DNA of 23,239 nt from Christensenella sp. UBA4636 (GCA_002405915.1 DHMS01000009.1:1-23239); one strand, 5' to 3'; positions 14,075 to 22,099 are shown, counted from the stretch's first letter. Program-made: numbers and translations. Notes: a model not told the origin generated them from the letters alone.

Positions 14075-15418
14075 TTAGCGCGTCGGGCGGTTAAAGATAA
14101 CGATACTCAGTTGAAAGATATTCTTGCTTGTATCGATTCGCATAATTCCGCCGTAACGAAGAACGATTTCGCGTATGCTTTTCATACCGAAACCGTGGTA
14201 AGCGGTATCGCCTTTGGTCGTCAAGGGCAAGCCGTCCTCCATTTTCGGCGTTTCGCCTAAAAAGTAGTTGTCCTCGCGAATGCAGACCGCGTTTTGTCTC
14301 TCTTCCACGATAAAGTTAATGCAGCGTTTTTCTTTGTCCTCTATGCCGTCCACCGCTTCGACGGCGTTGTCGAGGATATTGCCGAGCAGCGCGTATAGGT
14401 CTCCGTCCTTCATAAAGCTAAGAATTTTGCCGTTGACTATGCATGTGAAGTCGATATTTTTCTCTCTGCACGAAAGGCTTTTTTCGGTCAGGATGATATC
14501 GACGGTTTTGTTGCCGGTGGCGATTTCCGCGTCGTAAAAAGAGATGAGCCGTTGCATTTCGTCGATAGCGTCCTTATCGACGCCTCTCTCGCCGCCTACG
14601 CTGCGTATTTTGTGCCGAAAGTCATGGCATTTGATATTTATGAGTTCGATTGTTTCTTTGCGGATTTTGAAGTGTTTCTGCTGTTCTTCGTACAGCCTTG
14701 AAATTATTTTCATTTCCTGCTCTATATCTTTGCTTTTTATCATGCTCATTTGCAAGCACAAAAGCGCAACGCAAAGGAGAATGCTCAAAAGACAGTACAA
14801 AACTTGCACGAATTCGGACGGATTTTCTTCGTAACGGAACATATCGGAAATGATTATATCGGCGACGAGCGCAAAGCCTATGAAGCCGATAACGACGGGG
14901 CTTTTAAAGGACAAATCGCTGTCGTTGCCGACGCGAGGTTTCAAAATCGCTTGCATTACGATATACACGACAAAGTACAGCGCAGAGTACAAAACTATAC
15001 TGAAAGCCACCATTCCGCCGATGTTACTAAGCGAAATTTCGGTATTTTCGTAAGCGAGGGATATGAAGGCTTGAGAATCGAGCAGGGTGACGTTGACAAG
15101 AGAGAATAAGAGATACGCGATATGTTGGACGGTGTATGCCGCGACGGCGCAGAAAAGTAGATTTACGAATTTTACGCGGTAGCACATGATAAGTCCGCCG
15201 ACCGTTACGGCAAAAAACAGTACGAACATTATCGACGAAGAAAACCATGTGTTTACTATTTGCGACGGGTAGAGCGCGGCGACGGCGTAACACATGATTA
15301 TGGCGAGCGGGGCAAGGTAGCCTATACCTTGGCGTTTGGGATAGTGAGACGTGAGCATAAGTTCGGCAATCATTAGCTCCGTCATGAAAATTATTTTATA
15401 AACGGATAACCAACTCAC
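14075..15418 (-). CDS. AgrC/ComD-type sensor histidine kinase (GHKL family)
   Basis: The 447-residue protein has about six to seven membrane helices in residues 5-225, no large extracellular domain, then a coiled stretch and kinase core. The phosphoacceptor is likely His265 in NIKCHDFRHKIRS; the N-box is LLGNILDNAVEAV (344-356) and the ATP-lid glycines are HGFGMKSI (408-415). This is the HPK10 layout used to sense peptides at the membrane. It starts at GTG in a 4-nt overlap (GTGA) with the regulator stop. No agrB or agrD-like gene is visible nearby, so the signal is unknown. The partner is the LytTR regulator encoded just upstream. Confidence 0.9.
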   Translation of the reverse strand: MSWLSVYKIIFMTELMIAELMLTSHYPKRQGIGYLAPLAIIMCYAVAALYPSQIVNTWFSSSIMFVLFFAVTVGGLIMCYRVKFVNLLFCAVAAYTVQHIAYLLFSLVNVTLLDSQAFISLAYENTEISLSNIGGMVAFSIVLYSALYFVVYIVMQAILKPRVGNDSDLSFKSPVVIGFIGFALVADIIISDMFRYEENPSEFVQVLYCLLSILLCVALLCLQMSMIKSKDIEQEMKIISRLYEEQQKHFKIRKETIELINIKCHDFRHKIRSVGGERGVDKDAIDEMQRLISFYDAEIATGNKTVDIILTEKSLSCREKNIDFTCIVNGKILSFMKDGDLYALLGNILDNAVEAVDGIEDKEKRCINFIVEERQNAVCIREDNYFLGETPKMEDGLPLTTKGDTAYHGFGMKSIREIVLRYGGIMRIDTSKNIFQLSIVIFNRPTR

Positions 15419-16155
15419 TTTTTTAACCTTCCGAAAGAAATGTATTCCGCAAACGCGGTTAAAAATTCAGCCTTTCTTCTTCTCGAAATTTTTACGACGT
15501 CATTGCCTATTTTGCATTCGTCCTTATTGACTGCGGTGATGTATTTGAAGTTGACGAGATAGCTCTGGTCGCACAAAAAGAAGCCGTACGGCTCGAAGCG
15601 TTCGCTTGCCGTTTTCATTGACCCGTCGCGTACGGAAAATTTGCCTTCCGTCGTGTGATAGACGATTTTATGATTGAAAACTTCGATGTATTTAAGCTTC
15701 GACACTTCGAAAACCTTTTCGATAAAGCCGTCGCGCTCCTCGTCGCGCACCGTCACGATAATTTTTTGGTCGGCGTCGCTTTTTATCCTGTCCATCGCGC
15801 GTTCCATTTTCAAGACGAAATTATCGTAAGAAACGGGCTTAACCATAAAGTTGAACGCTTGCACTTCGTAACTTTCGAGCGCGTACTGCGAAAGGTTGGT
15901 GACGAAAACGAGAAGCGTCAAATCGTCCTTTTCGCGGATAATCTTTGCGGCTTGCATGCCGTTGGTACCGGGCATTTCGATATCGAGGAAAATCATTTGA
16001 TATTCGCCGGCTCTGAAAGTTTTCAAAAATTCGTCCGCGGTCGCGAAACGTTTTGTTTCCATCGCACACCCGCTGTCTATCTTGTAACGAGCGAAAAAAG
16101 TCTGCAATTCCTTTGCGCAATTTTCGTCGTCTTCAACAATAGCGATTTTAACCAT
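15415..16155 (-). CDS. LytTR-family response regulator (AgrA/ComE type)
   Basis: The start at 16155 is chosen because GGGAGG lies eight bases upstream; this gives 246 residues beginning MVKIAIVEDDENC. The receiver domain (1-120) has the acidic pair EDD (8-10), phospho-acceptor Asp58 in IFLDIEMPG, the Thr in VFVTN and Lys in MVKPVS. The C-terminal LytTR domain (about 140-240) has KYIEVFNHKIVYHT, SMKTASERF, FLCDQSYLVNFKYI and ISRRRKAEF. It should be phosphorylated by the kinase encoded downstream and bind direct-repeat sites. Likely targets are unknown; the surface operon follows on the same strand about 600 bases beyond the kinase. Confidence 0.92.
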   Translation of the reverse strand: MVKIAIVEDDENCAKELQTFFARYKIDSGCAMETKRFATADEFLKTFRAGEYQMIFLDIEMPGTNGMQAAKIIREKDDLTLLVFVTNLSQYALESYEVQAFNFMVKPVSYDNFVLKMERAMDRIKSDADQKIIVTVRDEERDGFIEKVFEVSKLKYIEVFNHKIVYHTTEGKFSVRDGSMKTASERFEPYGFFLCDQSYLVNFKYITAVNKDECKIGNDVVKISRRRKAEFLTAFAEYISFGRLKK

Positions 16156-16197
16156 ACTTTTTCCTCCCGTTTTTCGCAAGAATTTTGTCTTTTTTTT

Positions 16198-16226
16198 AAT
16201 TTAGCATATTTTCCTTACTTTGTCAA
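16198..16226 (-). promoter_or_regulatory. Promoter of the two-component operon
   Basis: TTGACA (16221-16226), 17-nt spacer and TAAATT (16198-16203) with TG one base before the -10 box. The layout and the TGCTAAA sequence match the surface operon promoter at 13466-13494. Confidence 0.75.
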
Positions 16227-16285
16227 TACCTTTTCGAAAAAAATTTTTTTTATCTTTTTAGCATAAGTTTGTGTTTAAAGCGCAC

Positions 16286-16314
16286 AAAAAAGCAAGTCGT
16301 GTTTTTCGGCTTGC
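16286..16314 (-). terminator. Terminator downstream of the GNAT gene
   Basis: On the minus strand GCAAGCCG and CGACTTGC form an 8-bp stem (16292-16299 with 16307-16314, one G-U pair) followed by six T. It separates the acetyltransferase from the two-component promoter. Confidence 0.75.
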
Positions 16315-16343
16315 AAAAGTAAAAATTATGTAAAATTGTGTGA

Positions 16344-16357
16344 TAATCGACTTATAG
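16344..16357 (-). repeat. Solo left-edge fragment of the interspersed repeat
   Basis: On the minus strand it reads CTATAAGTCGATTA, identical to the left edge of copy B, but no CATTCCCC body follows. It lies in the 3' flank of the GNAT gene. Confidence 0.6.
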
Positions 16358-16391
16358 AGGGGCTTTTATTGTTTTTGCTTTTCGCCTGACG

Positions 16392-16919
16392 TCAATAATC
16401 GAATAACGGTTCCTTTTTGTAAACGCCGCTCCAAAAGGCACGGAATTCGCCTTTCGTGCATTCGCCGCCGTAAGAAAGAATTTCGTAATCTTCGCCCTCC
16501 CAGCGATAAGTAATTTTCGTGTCCTTAAAACCGTTGCGCAAATAGAATTCTTTCCTTTTCACTCTTTGCGCTTCGTTAGGCGCGTCGTCCTCTTCCATTT
16601 CAATATCGACAAGCACCCTTTTGCCGCTTTTCGCTTCGCACACGGCTTTTATTATTTTTGAACCGTAACCCTCGTCGCGAAGATTAGCCATAACGGCAAA
16701 GTAAATGACATGGCAAATCGTGCGATACGTGAGCAAGCACGTAAACCCGACGAATTTTTCGCCGTCAAAAAAGGCGTAAATCTCGCCTACGTCTTGACCT
16801 TTTTCTAATAAGTACTTTATTTCCTTTCTTTCGTTTTTCGGAAAAGCCGAATCGTAAAGGCTCTTTATTTCGGCGAAAATTTCCATATCCTCGTCGAAAA
16901 TTCTTTTCATCGTAAGCAT
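16392..16919 (-). CDS. GNAT family N-acetyltransferase
   Basis: The ATG at 16919 is used because GGAG lies seven bases upstream and an earlier ATG at 16973 falls in the promoter; the protein is then 175 residues. It has the GNAT acetyl-CoA loop in VIYFAVMANLRDEGYGSKII (R-x-x-G-x-G form: RDEGYG), then a VLVDIEMEED strand and the FYLRNGFKDT element that closes the fold. The acceptor substrate cannot be told; similar proteins acetylate small molecules or protein N-termini. It has its own promoter and terminator, so it is a single-gene unit. Confidence 0.85.
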   Translation of the reverse strand: MLTMKRIFDEDMEIFAEIKSLYDSAFPKNERKEIKYLLEKGQDVGEIYAFFDGEKFVGFTCLLTYRTICHVIYFAVMANLRDEGYGSKIIKAVCEAKSGKRVLVDIEMEEDDAPNEAQRVKRKEFYLRNGFKDTKITYRWEGEDYEILSYGGECTKGEFRAFWSGVYKKEPLFDY

Positions 16920-16963
16920 TTGTTTTCTCCGTTTTTTATTCCGTTTCTCGGCAAAGCTCGTAT

Positions 16964-16992
16964 ATTCTACCACACCTCGCGCCGTAACGCAA
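16964..16992 (-). promoter_or_regulatory. Promoter of the GNAT gene
   Basis: TTGCGT (16987-16992), a 17-nt spacer and TAGAAT (16964-16969), with the extended -10 GTGTGG just before it. The sequence around the -10 box is almost the same as in the mrnC promoter. Confidence 0.65.
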
Positions 16993-17017
16993 GTATTATG
17001 AACGAACTTTTTGATTT

Positions 17018-17494
17018 TTACTCTTTAATCGCTTGCCATTCGGATATGAGTTTTTCAAGCGAATAGGCGGCGTTGGCGGGGCTTGTGGACGGCAAAGTAA
17101 CGCACTTTATGCCGAGCGAATTTTCGGAATACTTTATATAGTATTTTTCTGCGGTTTTGCCGTTTACGAAAACCTTTTTTATCTTGGAATTTTCGACGAT
17201 TGCTTTTAGGTTTGCGGGAACGACGTTTTTCATGCTTGCGTCCGAACTACCCGTTATCTCGCACGAAAAAACGACGTCGTAAAGCGCGATGCCGCGTCTT
17301 AAAAGCAAAGCCTTTTTCTCTTCAATCGTCTTTGGAATTTCTTCGCCGAAAATATTCGCTAAGACTTTCCAAAACCTATTTTGCGTGTGCGCGTAAAAGA
17401 ATCCCTCTTCCCGCGATTTTACCGACGGGAAGCTTCCTAAGATGAGTTTTTTACTGTTTTCGTCAAACACGGGCGCGATATTATGCACAACCAT
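17018..17494 (-). CDS. DNA-deoxyinosine / uracil-DNA glycosylase family protein
   Basis: A 158-residue protein of the uracil-DNA glycosylase superfamily, closest by motif to the hypoxanthine-DNA glycosylase (Mug/TDG-like, family 6) group. Motif 1 is LGSFPSVKSREEGFFY with HTQNRFWKVL (about 19-45) and the second motif is LPSTSPANA (134-142). The length is right for the family. It would cut deaminated bases (hypoxanthine, perhaps uracil) from DNA to start base excision repair. The ribosome site AAAGG is 12 bases from ATG, a weak fit. It appears to be a single gene between dnaX and the GNAT gene. Confidence 0.85.
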   Translation of the reverse strand: MVVHNIAPVFDENSKKLILGSFPSVKSREEGFFYAHTQNRFWKVLANIFGEEIPKTIEEKKALLLRRGIALYDVVFSCEITGSSDASMKNVVPANLKAIVENSKIKKVFVNGKTAEKYYIKYSENSLGIKCVTLPSTSPANAAYSLEKLISEWQAIKE

Positions 17495-17524
17495 TTTTCG
17501 TTTTTCGCCTTTAATTTATATCGA

Positions 17525-17538
17525 TAATCGACTTATAG
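17525..17538 (-). repeat. Solo left-edge fragment of the interspersed repeat after dnaX
   Basis: On the minus strand it reads CTATAAGTCGATTA, preceded by AAAGTCGCG as in copy A. No repeat body follows. It lies 26 nt past the dnaX stop. Confidence 0.6.
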
Positions 17539-17563
17539 CGCGACTTTTTGCTTTTTACAAAAA

Positions 17564-19477
17564 TCAGTCGGTCGTTTCTATCGGACCTAAAACTTCTTCG
17601 GCTTTCTTTACGTCGTCCTCAAACGTTTCTTTAACTTCGTCGCCATGGTAAACCACGACCTTATAATCGCTCGTTTCCGAAACTATTTTCTGCAAAATCG
17701 CAAGGTTCTCGGGCTTTTTAATCATGTTGTATTCGTTGTCGCCCTCGGCGATAATGCAAAGTTTGTTGCCGTCCGTTTTTGCTTCGAGGTCCTGGCACGC
17801 TATCCAAAGCATAATGTTTTTGTCCGCACGGAGCCGCCTTACGACCGTTCCCCACATTCTTGCGCCCGAGATTACGATTTTCGGTTTTTCTTCCGGTTTT
17901 TTCTCTTCAAAGAACGAAGTTTGCGTTTGCACTTCTTCAGCCTTTGGCGCGGGCGCGGCTTTCGGCATTTCCGGCACTTGTATACAGGAAGCGACGGGCT
18001 CCGCCTTTCTTTCTATTACGGGTTCCGCTTTAACTTCCGCCTTAGGCGCGGGCTTTTTCGTGGCGGTAAACGCCGTCGAATTGAACGGCAAGTCCTCTTC
18101 TTCGGGCGGAGCCATACCGTAAAAATCGTCGTCTACGACCTTTAAAGGCTTTTCCGCAGCGCTCGGTTTTGCCGCTTCTGTTCTTGCAAAAGTCGGGGTT
18201 TCTTCTGTTTTCGGTTGCGTAGGCGCGGGCTTTTCTTCTACTATCGGTTGAGCCTTGACCGCTTGCGCTTCTATATTTTTAGTTTTTTCTGCCACTATTT
18301 CTGCTTTTTCAACGGTTACTTTAACGCCTTCCGCAACGGCTTTTTCAAGCTTGGCGATACGGGCTAAAAGCGCGTCTATGTTGTAGTCCTGCTCGGGCAT
18401 GCTCGCGCGCATCGCCGCCGTTTCAAAGACTACGCGCGGATGAGTGGAATACTTTAAATCGTTCTCAACTCCCGCGAAAATTTCCGTCGCGCGGAGTATT
18501 CTATGCACGTCCGCAAGCGCGGCGTTCTGTTCTATAAGCGCAAATTCGCTTTCGGGTAGAGATAGTATTTCGCGCGCGTTCTTGCAAGTTTTTGCGACCA
18601 TAACGTCGCGAAGGTGCGCGGAAACGTCCTTATTGAGTACGCCTACCCCCTTGCCGAGGTCGATGAGTTCGTCTATCGTTTCGAGGACTTTTCCGTTTTC
18701 GCCCTTGAAAATATTCTCTACAAGCTTAGCCGTAACGCGGCTGTCGGAAGCCCCTAAAACGGCGATAACGTCGTTATAGGTCAACTTTTCGCTCGTATAC
18801 GACACGCAGAGGTCGGCAACGGAGAGCGCGTCCCTCACGCTTCCTTCGCCCGCGCGGGCTATCGCAAGCACCGCGTCGTCGTCGTACTTTTTGCCGAGTT
18901 CGTCGTAAATCCCCGCGATAAGCGAAGCTATCGTTTTATCTGGAACGAGCCTGAAATCGAAGCGCATGCAACGCGAAAGAATGGTTGCCGGCAGCTTGTG
19001 CGGCTCGGTCGTCGCAAGCACGAAAACGGCATGCTTGGGCGGTTCTTCAAGCGTTTTTAAAAGCGCGTTGAAAGCTTCGGTCGTAAGCATGTGGACTTCG
19101 TCTATAATATAAACTTTGTATTTTGCCGCAACCGGCGGGTACTGCACCTTATCCCGTATTTCGCGGATATTTTCGACTTTGTTGTTGGAAGCCGCGTCGA
19201 TTTCGAGTATGTCGAGGTTAGACGGGTCACTAAGAGCTTTGCACACTTCACACTCTCCGCACGGCGAACCGTTGACGGGGTGTTGGCAATTTATCGCCCG
19301 CGCGAAAATTTTTGCGGCAGAAGTTTTACCCGTTCCCCGCGCGCCGCAGAAAAGGTACGCGTGACCTATTCTGTCGGAATTTATTTGATTGACGAGCGTT
19401 TGAACGACGTGTTCTTGCCCGACCATTTTGTCGAACGTCGACGGTCTGAACCGTCTGTATATGGCTAAATACGACAT
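17564..19477 (-). CDS. dnaX: DNA polymerase III subunit gamma/tau
   Basis: The 637-residue AAA+ clamp-loader subunit opens with MSYLAIYRRFRPSTFDKMVG. Walker A is GARGTGKT (45-52), the zinc site is Cys64, Cys73, Cys76, Cys79, Walker B/DExx is IIDEVHML (124-131), followed by LLKTLEEPP and sensor SRCMRFDF. The collar domain ends near 360. A Pro/Lys/Glu-rich linker of about 160 residues follows and a C-terminal domain (about 530-620) that should contact the polymerase. I saw no A-run heptamer in the right frame for programmed frameshifting, so tau may be the only form. GGAGGGAGG precedes ATG. It follows the sigma gene by 21 nt. The usual dnaX partners (yaaK/recR and SRP RNA) are not next to it. 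Confidence 0.97.
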   Translation of the reverse strand: MSYLAIYRRFRPSTFDKMVGQEHVVQTLVNQINSDRIGHAYLFCGARGTGKTSAAKIFARAINCQHPVNGSPCGECEVCKALSDPSNLDILEIDAASNNKVENIREIRDKVQYPPVAAKYKVYIIDEVHMLTTEAFNALLKTLEEPPKHAVFVLATTEPHKLPATILSRCMRFDFRLVPDKTIASLIAGIYDELGKKYDDDAVLAIARAGEGSVRDALSVADLCVSYTSEKLTYNDVIAVLGASDSRVTAKLVENIFKGENGKVLETIDELIDLGKGVGVLNKDVSAHLRDVMVAKTCKNAREILSLPESEFALIEQNAALADVHRILRATEIFAGVENDLKYSTHPRVVFETAAMRASMPEQDYNIDALLARIAKLEKAVAEGVKVTVEKAEIVAEKTKNIEAQAVKAQPIVEEKPAPTQPKTEETPTFARTEAAKPSAAEKPLKVVDDDFYGMAPPEEEDLPFNSTAFTATKKPAPKAEVKAEPVIERKAEPVASCIQVPEMPKAAPAPKAEEVQTQTSFFEEKKPEEKPKIVISGARMWGTVVRRLRADKNIMLWIACQDLEAKTDGNKLCIIAEGDNEYNMIKKPENLAILQKIVSETSDYKVVVYHGDEVKETFEDDVKKAEEVLGPIETTD

Positions 19478-19498
19478 ATTCGCCTCCCTCCGCGTGTT

Positions 19499-20071
19499 TT
19501 ACCGCGGCAAAAGTACTTTTTCTTTTTTGCGCTTAATGCGCGTTATCGCGTTGTCTACCTGCTTTGGCGTAAGTTCCAAAAGCTTGGCTATTTCCGTATA
19601 CGAATAGCCTTCTAAATAGAGGTTGAAAACCTGTCTTTCTCCCTTGGAAAGAGCCGAAGCCATAAGCTTTTTTTTCTCTTCGAACTCCTCGTCCGATATC
19701 ATTTTGTCGAGCGGGTCGGGAGAAACCGACGGCTTGTCCGCAAAGTATTCTATCGAAACGGCGTCGTTTAAGGGGTGTTGTTTTAAGGCTAAACTCTTTT
19801 TAACGGCGTTGTCTACCGTCGAAAGCACGCACCGCCGCATGAACGAAACAAAGCTTCCTTTATCTTTATCGAAGCTTTGCGCCGCCTTCATAAACCCCAT
19901 GTATCCGTACTGTTTTACGTCCTCTTCGTTACCGTCGATTAAATACCGCCGCCGACATATTCCGTCCACTTCCTTGCGGTGTTTTTCTAAAAGCACCGTG
20001 AACGCGCGCTCGTCGCCGCCGCGATACATATCGACGAGCTTTTCGTCGGTTAAAGCCCCGTAGTCAATCAT
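19499..20071 (-). CDS. sigH: SigH-like RNA polymerase sigma factor (sigma-70 family)
   Basis: The ATG at 20071 is used, since GAGGAAAG lies just upstream; this gives 190 residues. Region 2 is LLEKHRKEVDGICRRRYLID with EDVKQYGYMGFMKAA and SFVSFMRRCVLSTVDNAVKK; KQHPLNDAVSI matches the SigH KHIPLNSYVSL element; region 4 is LYLEGYSYTEIAKLL and KQVDNAITRIKRKKEK, also SigH-like. The gene order mrnC-rlmB-sigH is the one seen in Bacillus. SigH drives early sporulation and transition-state genes in that group. The core QEG of region 2.2 is QYG here. The normal yacP (rae1) gene between rlmB and sigH is absent. A role other than sporulation remains possible. Confidence 0.82.
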   Translation of the reverse strand: MIDYGALTDEKLVDMYRGGDERAFTVLLEKHRKEVDGICRRRYLIDGNEEDVKQYGYMGFMKAAQSFDKDKGSFVSFMRRCVLSTVDNAVKKSLALKQHPLNDAVSIEYFADKPSVSPDPLDKMISDEEFEEKKKLMASALSKGERQVFNLYLEGYSYTEIAKLLELTPKQVDNAITRIKRKKEKVLLPR

Positions 20072-20126
20072 TTTCTTTCCTCTTTTTTGCCGTTTTTCAC
20101 GCGGCAAACATGTAAAAAGTCAAGCT

Positions 20127-20146
20127 ATAAGCGCGTTATCGCTTAT
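20127..20146. other. Hairpin at the end of rlmB
   Basis: ATAAGCG and CGCTTAT form a 7-bp stem overlapping the rlmB stop codon. On the plus strand it is followed by a T-run; on the minus (sense) strand five T come after six other bases. It might weaken transcription into sigH or simply mark mRNA processing. Confidence 0.45.
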
Positions 20147-20874
20147 TTTTTGCTTTTTGAAGTGCGTTGGCGAACGCTTTCGAAAAGCGCGATTCCGCAA
20201 GCTACCGAAGCGTTTAAAGAGTTGATTTTGCCGAACATCGGGATAGTGATAACTCCGTCGCAAATCTTTTTTGTGAGCGCGTTTACGCCCGTGTCCTCGC
20301 CGCCTACGACTATAGCAATCGCGCCCGTAAGGTTTGTGTCGTAAATGTTTTCGCCGCCGAGCTCCAAAGCGTAAGCGAAGATATTCGCCGCTTTTATCTT
20401 TTCGAGCGCGGCGTTTATGTTGGTTACTTTCGCGACTTTAACGTGGTTTGCGCTACCCTCGGAAATTCTCATAACCGCGTCGGTTACGGTCGCGCTTCTG
20501 TGCTTGCCGATAATAATCCCGGCAACGCCGCCGCATTCGCCTACCCTTATGATAGAACCTAAGTTGTGCGGGTCTTCGATTCCGTCGAGAACGAGTATAA
20601 CCGAGCCGTTTTTAGAAGCGTCCTCAATTATATCTTCCTCGTCGCAATATGAAAAATCGCTCAAAAACGCGATGAATCCTTGATGTTTTTTAGTTGTGGA
20701 AAGCTTATCGAGAACGGACTTGTCCGCAAACGAAAACTTTATTCCGCTTTCCTTTATTTCGCTCACGAGCTTTCTTGACTCCGCGTCCCTAAGCCCGTTC
20801 TGCACAAGCACTTTATCGACCGTTTTCGCGGAAGCGACGGCTTCCCTTACGGCGTTTTTCCCTTCGACGTTCAT
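20143..20874 (-). CDS. rlmB: 23S rRNA (guanosine-2'-O-)-methyltransferase, TrmH/SpoU family
   Basis: The 243-residue protein has an N-terminal substrate-binding part (MNVEGKNAVREAV) and the SPOUT knot domain with motif 1 DPHNLGSIIR (101-110), motif 2 VVGGEDTGV (189-197) and motif 3 IPMFGKINSLNASVACGIAL (211-230). Asn104, Arg110 and the Ser/Asn of motif 3 are the expected catalytic and SAM-site residues. It should methylate the 2'-hydroxyl of a 23S rRNA guanosine (G2251 in E. coli numbering). The start overlaps the mrnC stop by four bases. Confidence 0.93.
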   Translation of the reverse strand: MNVEGKNAVREAVASAKTVDKVLVQNGLRDAESRKLVSEIKESGIKFSFADKSVLDKLSTTKKHQGFIAFLSDFSYCDEEDIIEDASKNGSVILVLDGIEDPHNLGSIIRVGECGGVAGIIIGKHRSATVTDAVMRISEGSANHVKVAKVTNINAALEKIKAANIFAYALELGGENIYDTNLTGAIAIVVGGEDTGVNALTKKICDGVITIPMFGKINSLNASVACGIALFESVRQRTSKSKK

Positions 20875-21284
20875 GTGTTTACCTCTTCTTCTAAGTTAGT
20901 TTCTTCGGCGAAAATCTCTTTAAGCCGTTTGATATTTCCAGTTAAGTACAAAAACCCGACTAACGCTTCGAAGCCCGTGGATTTGTTGTATTCGGAAACG
21001 GTCGAATGTTTCGCCCTCGACGGCTTTTTCGCGTTTCTGCCACGCCGAAAAACGTCCGCTTCCTCTTCGGTGAGCCTTGGCAAAACCTTGTCTATAAGCT
21101 TTGCCTGCGCGCTTGCCCGAACGATCTTGGACGTCATTTCCGAAAGTTCCCCGCTCTTTTTATCGGTGTGCGTCGTATACGTTTCCCGAACGAAAAGAGA
21201 ATACACCGCGTCGCCTACGAACGCAAGCGTGACGGGGCTTATCGTTTTTGCCTTTTCAATTGTGACGTTTTCGCAAAAAAGCAC
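20871..21284 (-). CDS. mrnC: Mini-ribonuclease III
   Basis: I take the GTG at 21284 as start (AAGG eight bases before), because an upstream ATG at 21320 lies within the promoter; this gives 138 residues. The RNase III catalytic domain is clear without a dsRNA-binding domain: LAFVGDAVYSLFVRE, then RRGRNAKKPSRAKHST and STGFEALVGFLYL. The Asp in GDAV and Glu in FEAL are the metal-binding residues. It matures 23S rRNA ends in Bacillus. It starts the mrnC-rlmB-sigH-dnaX operon, and cysS, usually upstream, is missing. Confidence 0.93.
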   Translation of the reverse strand: MLFCENVTIEKAKTISPVTLAFVGDAVYSLFVRETYTTHTDKKSGELSEMTSKIVRASAQAKLIDKVLPRLTEEEADVFRRGRNAKKPSRAKHSTVSEYNKSTGFEALVGFLYLTGNIKRLKEIFAEETNLEEEVNT

Positions 21285-21310
21285 GATTTTTACCTTGAAA
21301 GTTTTTCTAT

Positions 21311-21339
21311 ATTTTACCACACTTCGCGCTTTTTTACAA
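21311..21339 (-). promoter_or_regulatory. Promoter of the mrnC-rlmB-sigH-dnaX operon
   Basis: TTGTAA (21334-21339), 17-nt spacer and TAAAAT (21311-21316), with GTGTGG before the -10 box. It excludes the ATG at 21320 as a start and supports the GTG at 21284. Confidence 0.65.
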
Positions 21340-21395
21340 TTGTTTTGCCTTTAATTCCCATTATTATTTTATACCGATTAGAGTCTGCTCGGTTT

Positions 21396-22082
21396 TCAAG
21401 CGTTCTCACGCGAATAAAAATCGACCACGCCGCGGAAAACGGCGTAAGCAAGCTCGTCGCGATAAGTTTCGTCAAGAAGAAGTTTTTCGTCCTCGGCGTT
21501 AGACAAAAACCCACATTCGCATATGATTGACGACACCGTATTGTTGTTTAAAACGTAATAATCGCCGCGTAGAGCCGAACACTCGCGCGGTGCTTCCTTC
21601 ATATCGTTAAAGCTCTTCTGCACGCTCTCGGCTAAGTTTTGGCTCGCCTCGTCGTCTATTTTGTAAAAGACTTGCGCGCCGCGGCGGTTCTCGTCCGAAT
21701 ACTTATTCATATGAATTGAAATAAACAAGTCCGCGTTGCACTTTTCGGCAACCTCTACGCGCATTTTAAGGTCTTTTTCCTTGAAGCCTTTGCCCGTGCC
21801 GCCGTAAAGACTTGCGGGAGTCGTGCGCGTCATAACTACGGTCATTCCGCCCGCTTCCAACTTTTCCTTTAAAGCTTTTGCTACTTCCAAGTTGATATCC
21901 GACTCTTTTACTCCCGTATTAACGCCCGTAACGCCGCCGTCGATTCCGCCATGCCCCGCGTCGATAACCACGAGAACGGAATCTTTCTTTTTAGTCGTAG
22001 CCGCGGGTCTTGTCGCCGCTCCGCCGATAAAAACCGACAAAAACACGCTTAAAATGAGGATTATTACGCCGCTTAATTTCAT
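21396..22082 (-). CDS. cwlD: N-acetylmuramoyl-L-alanine amidase, CwlD-like
   Basis: The ATG at 22082 has GGAG seven bases upstream and gives 228 residues. Residues 4-24 form a signal anchor or signal peptide. The Amidase_3 domain follows: VVIDAGHGG (His44), KESDIN (Glu60), LFISIHMNK (His124) and IICECGFLSN (Glu189), the three zinc ligands and the catalytic Glu. The single-domain layout and small size match CwlD, which strips stem peptides so that muramic-delta-lactam can form in spore cortex. A vegetative amidase role is possible. Three DnaA boxes lie directly upstream. Confidence 0.85.
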   Translation of the reverse strand: MKLSGVIILILSVFLSVFIGGAATRPAATTKKKDSVLVVIDAGHGGIDGGVTGVNTGVKESDINLEVAKALKEKLEAGGMTVVMTRTTPASLYGGTGKGFKEKDLKMRVEVAEKCNADLFISIHMNKYSDENRRGAQVFYKIDDEASQNLAESVQKSFNDMKEAPRECSALRGDYYVLNNNTVSSIICECGFLSNAEDEKLLLDETYRDELAYAVFRGVVDFYSRENA

Positions 22083-22099
22083 CAACAATCTCCTTCAAG

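Noticed and set aside
17495..17563. SRP RNA or recR next to dnaX
   Set aside because: The gap is just 69 nt and has no GGAAGCAGC-type or other SRP hallmark, and no recR frame.
17880..18330. Programmed frameshift site in dnaX
   Set aside because: A six-A run exists near 17905 but its codon phase does not fit the A-AAA-AAG type slip site, and no clear stem follows; not supported.
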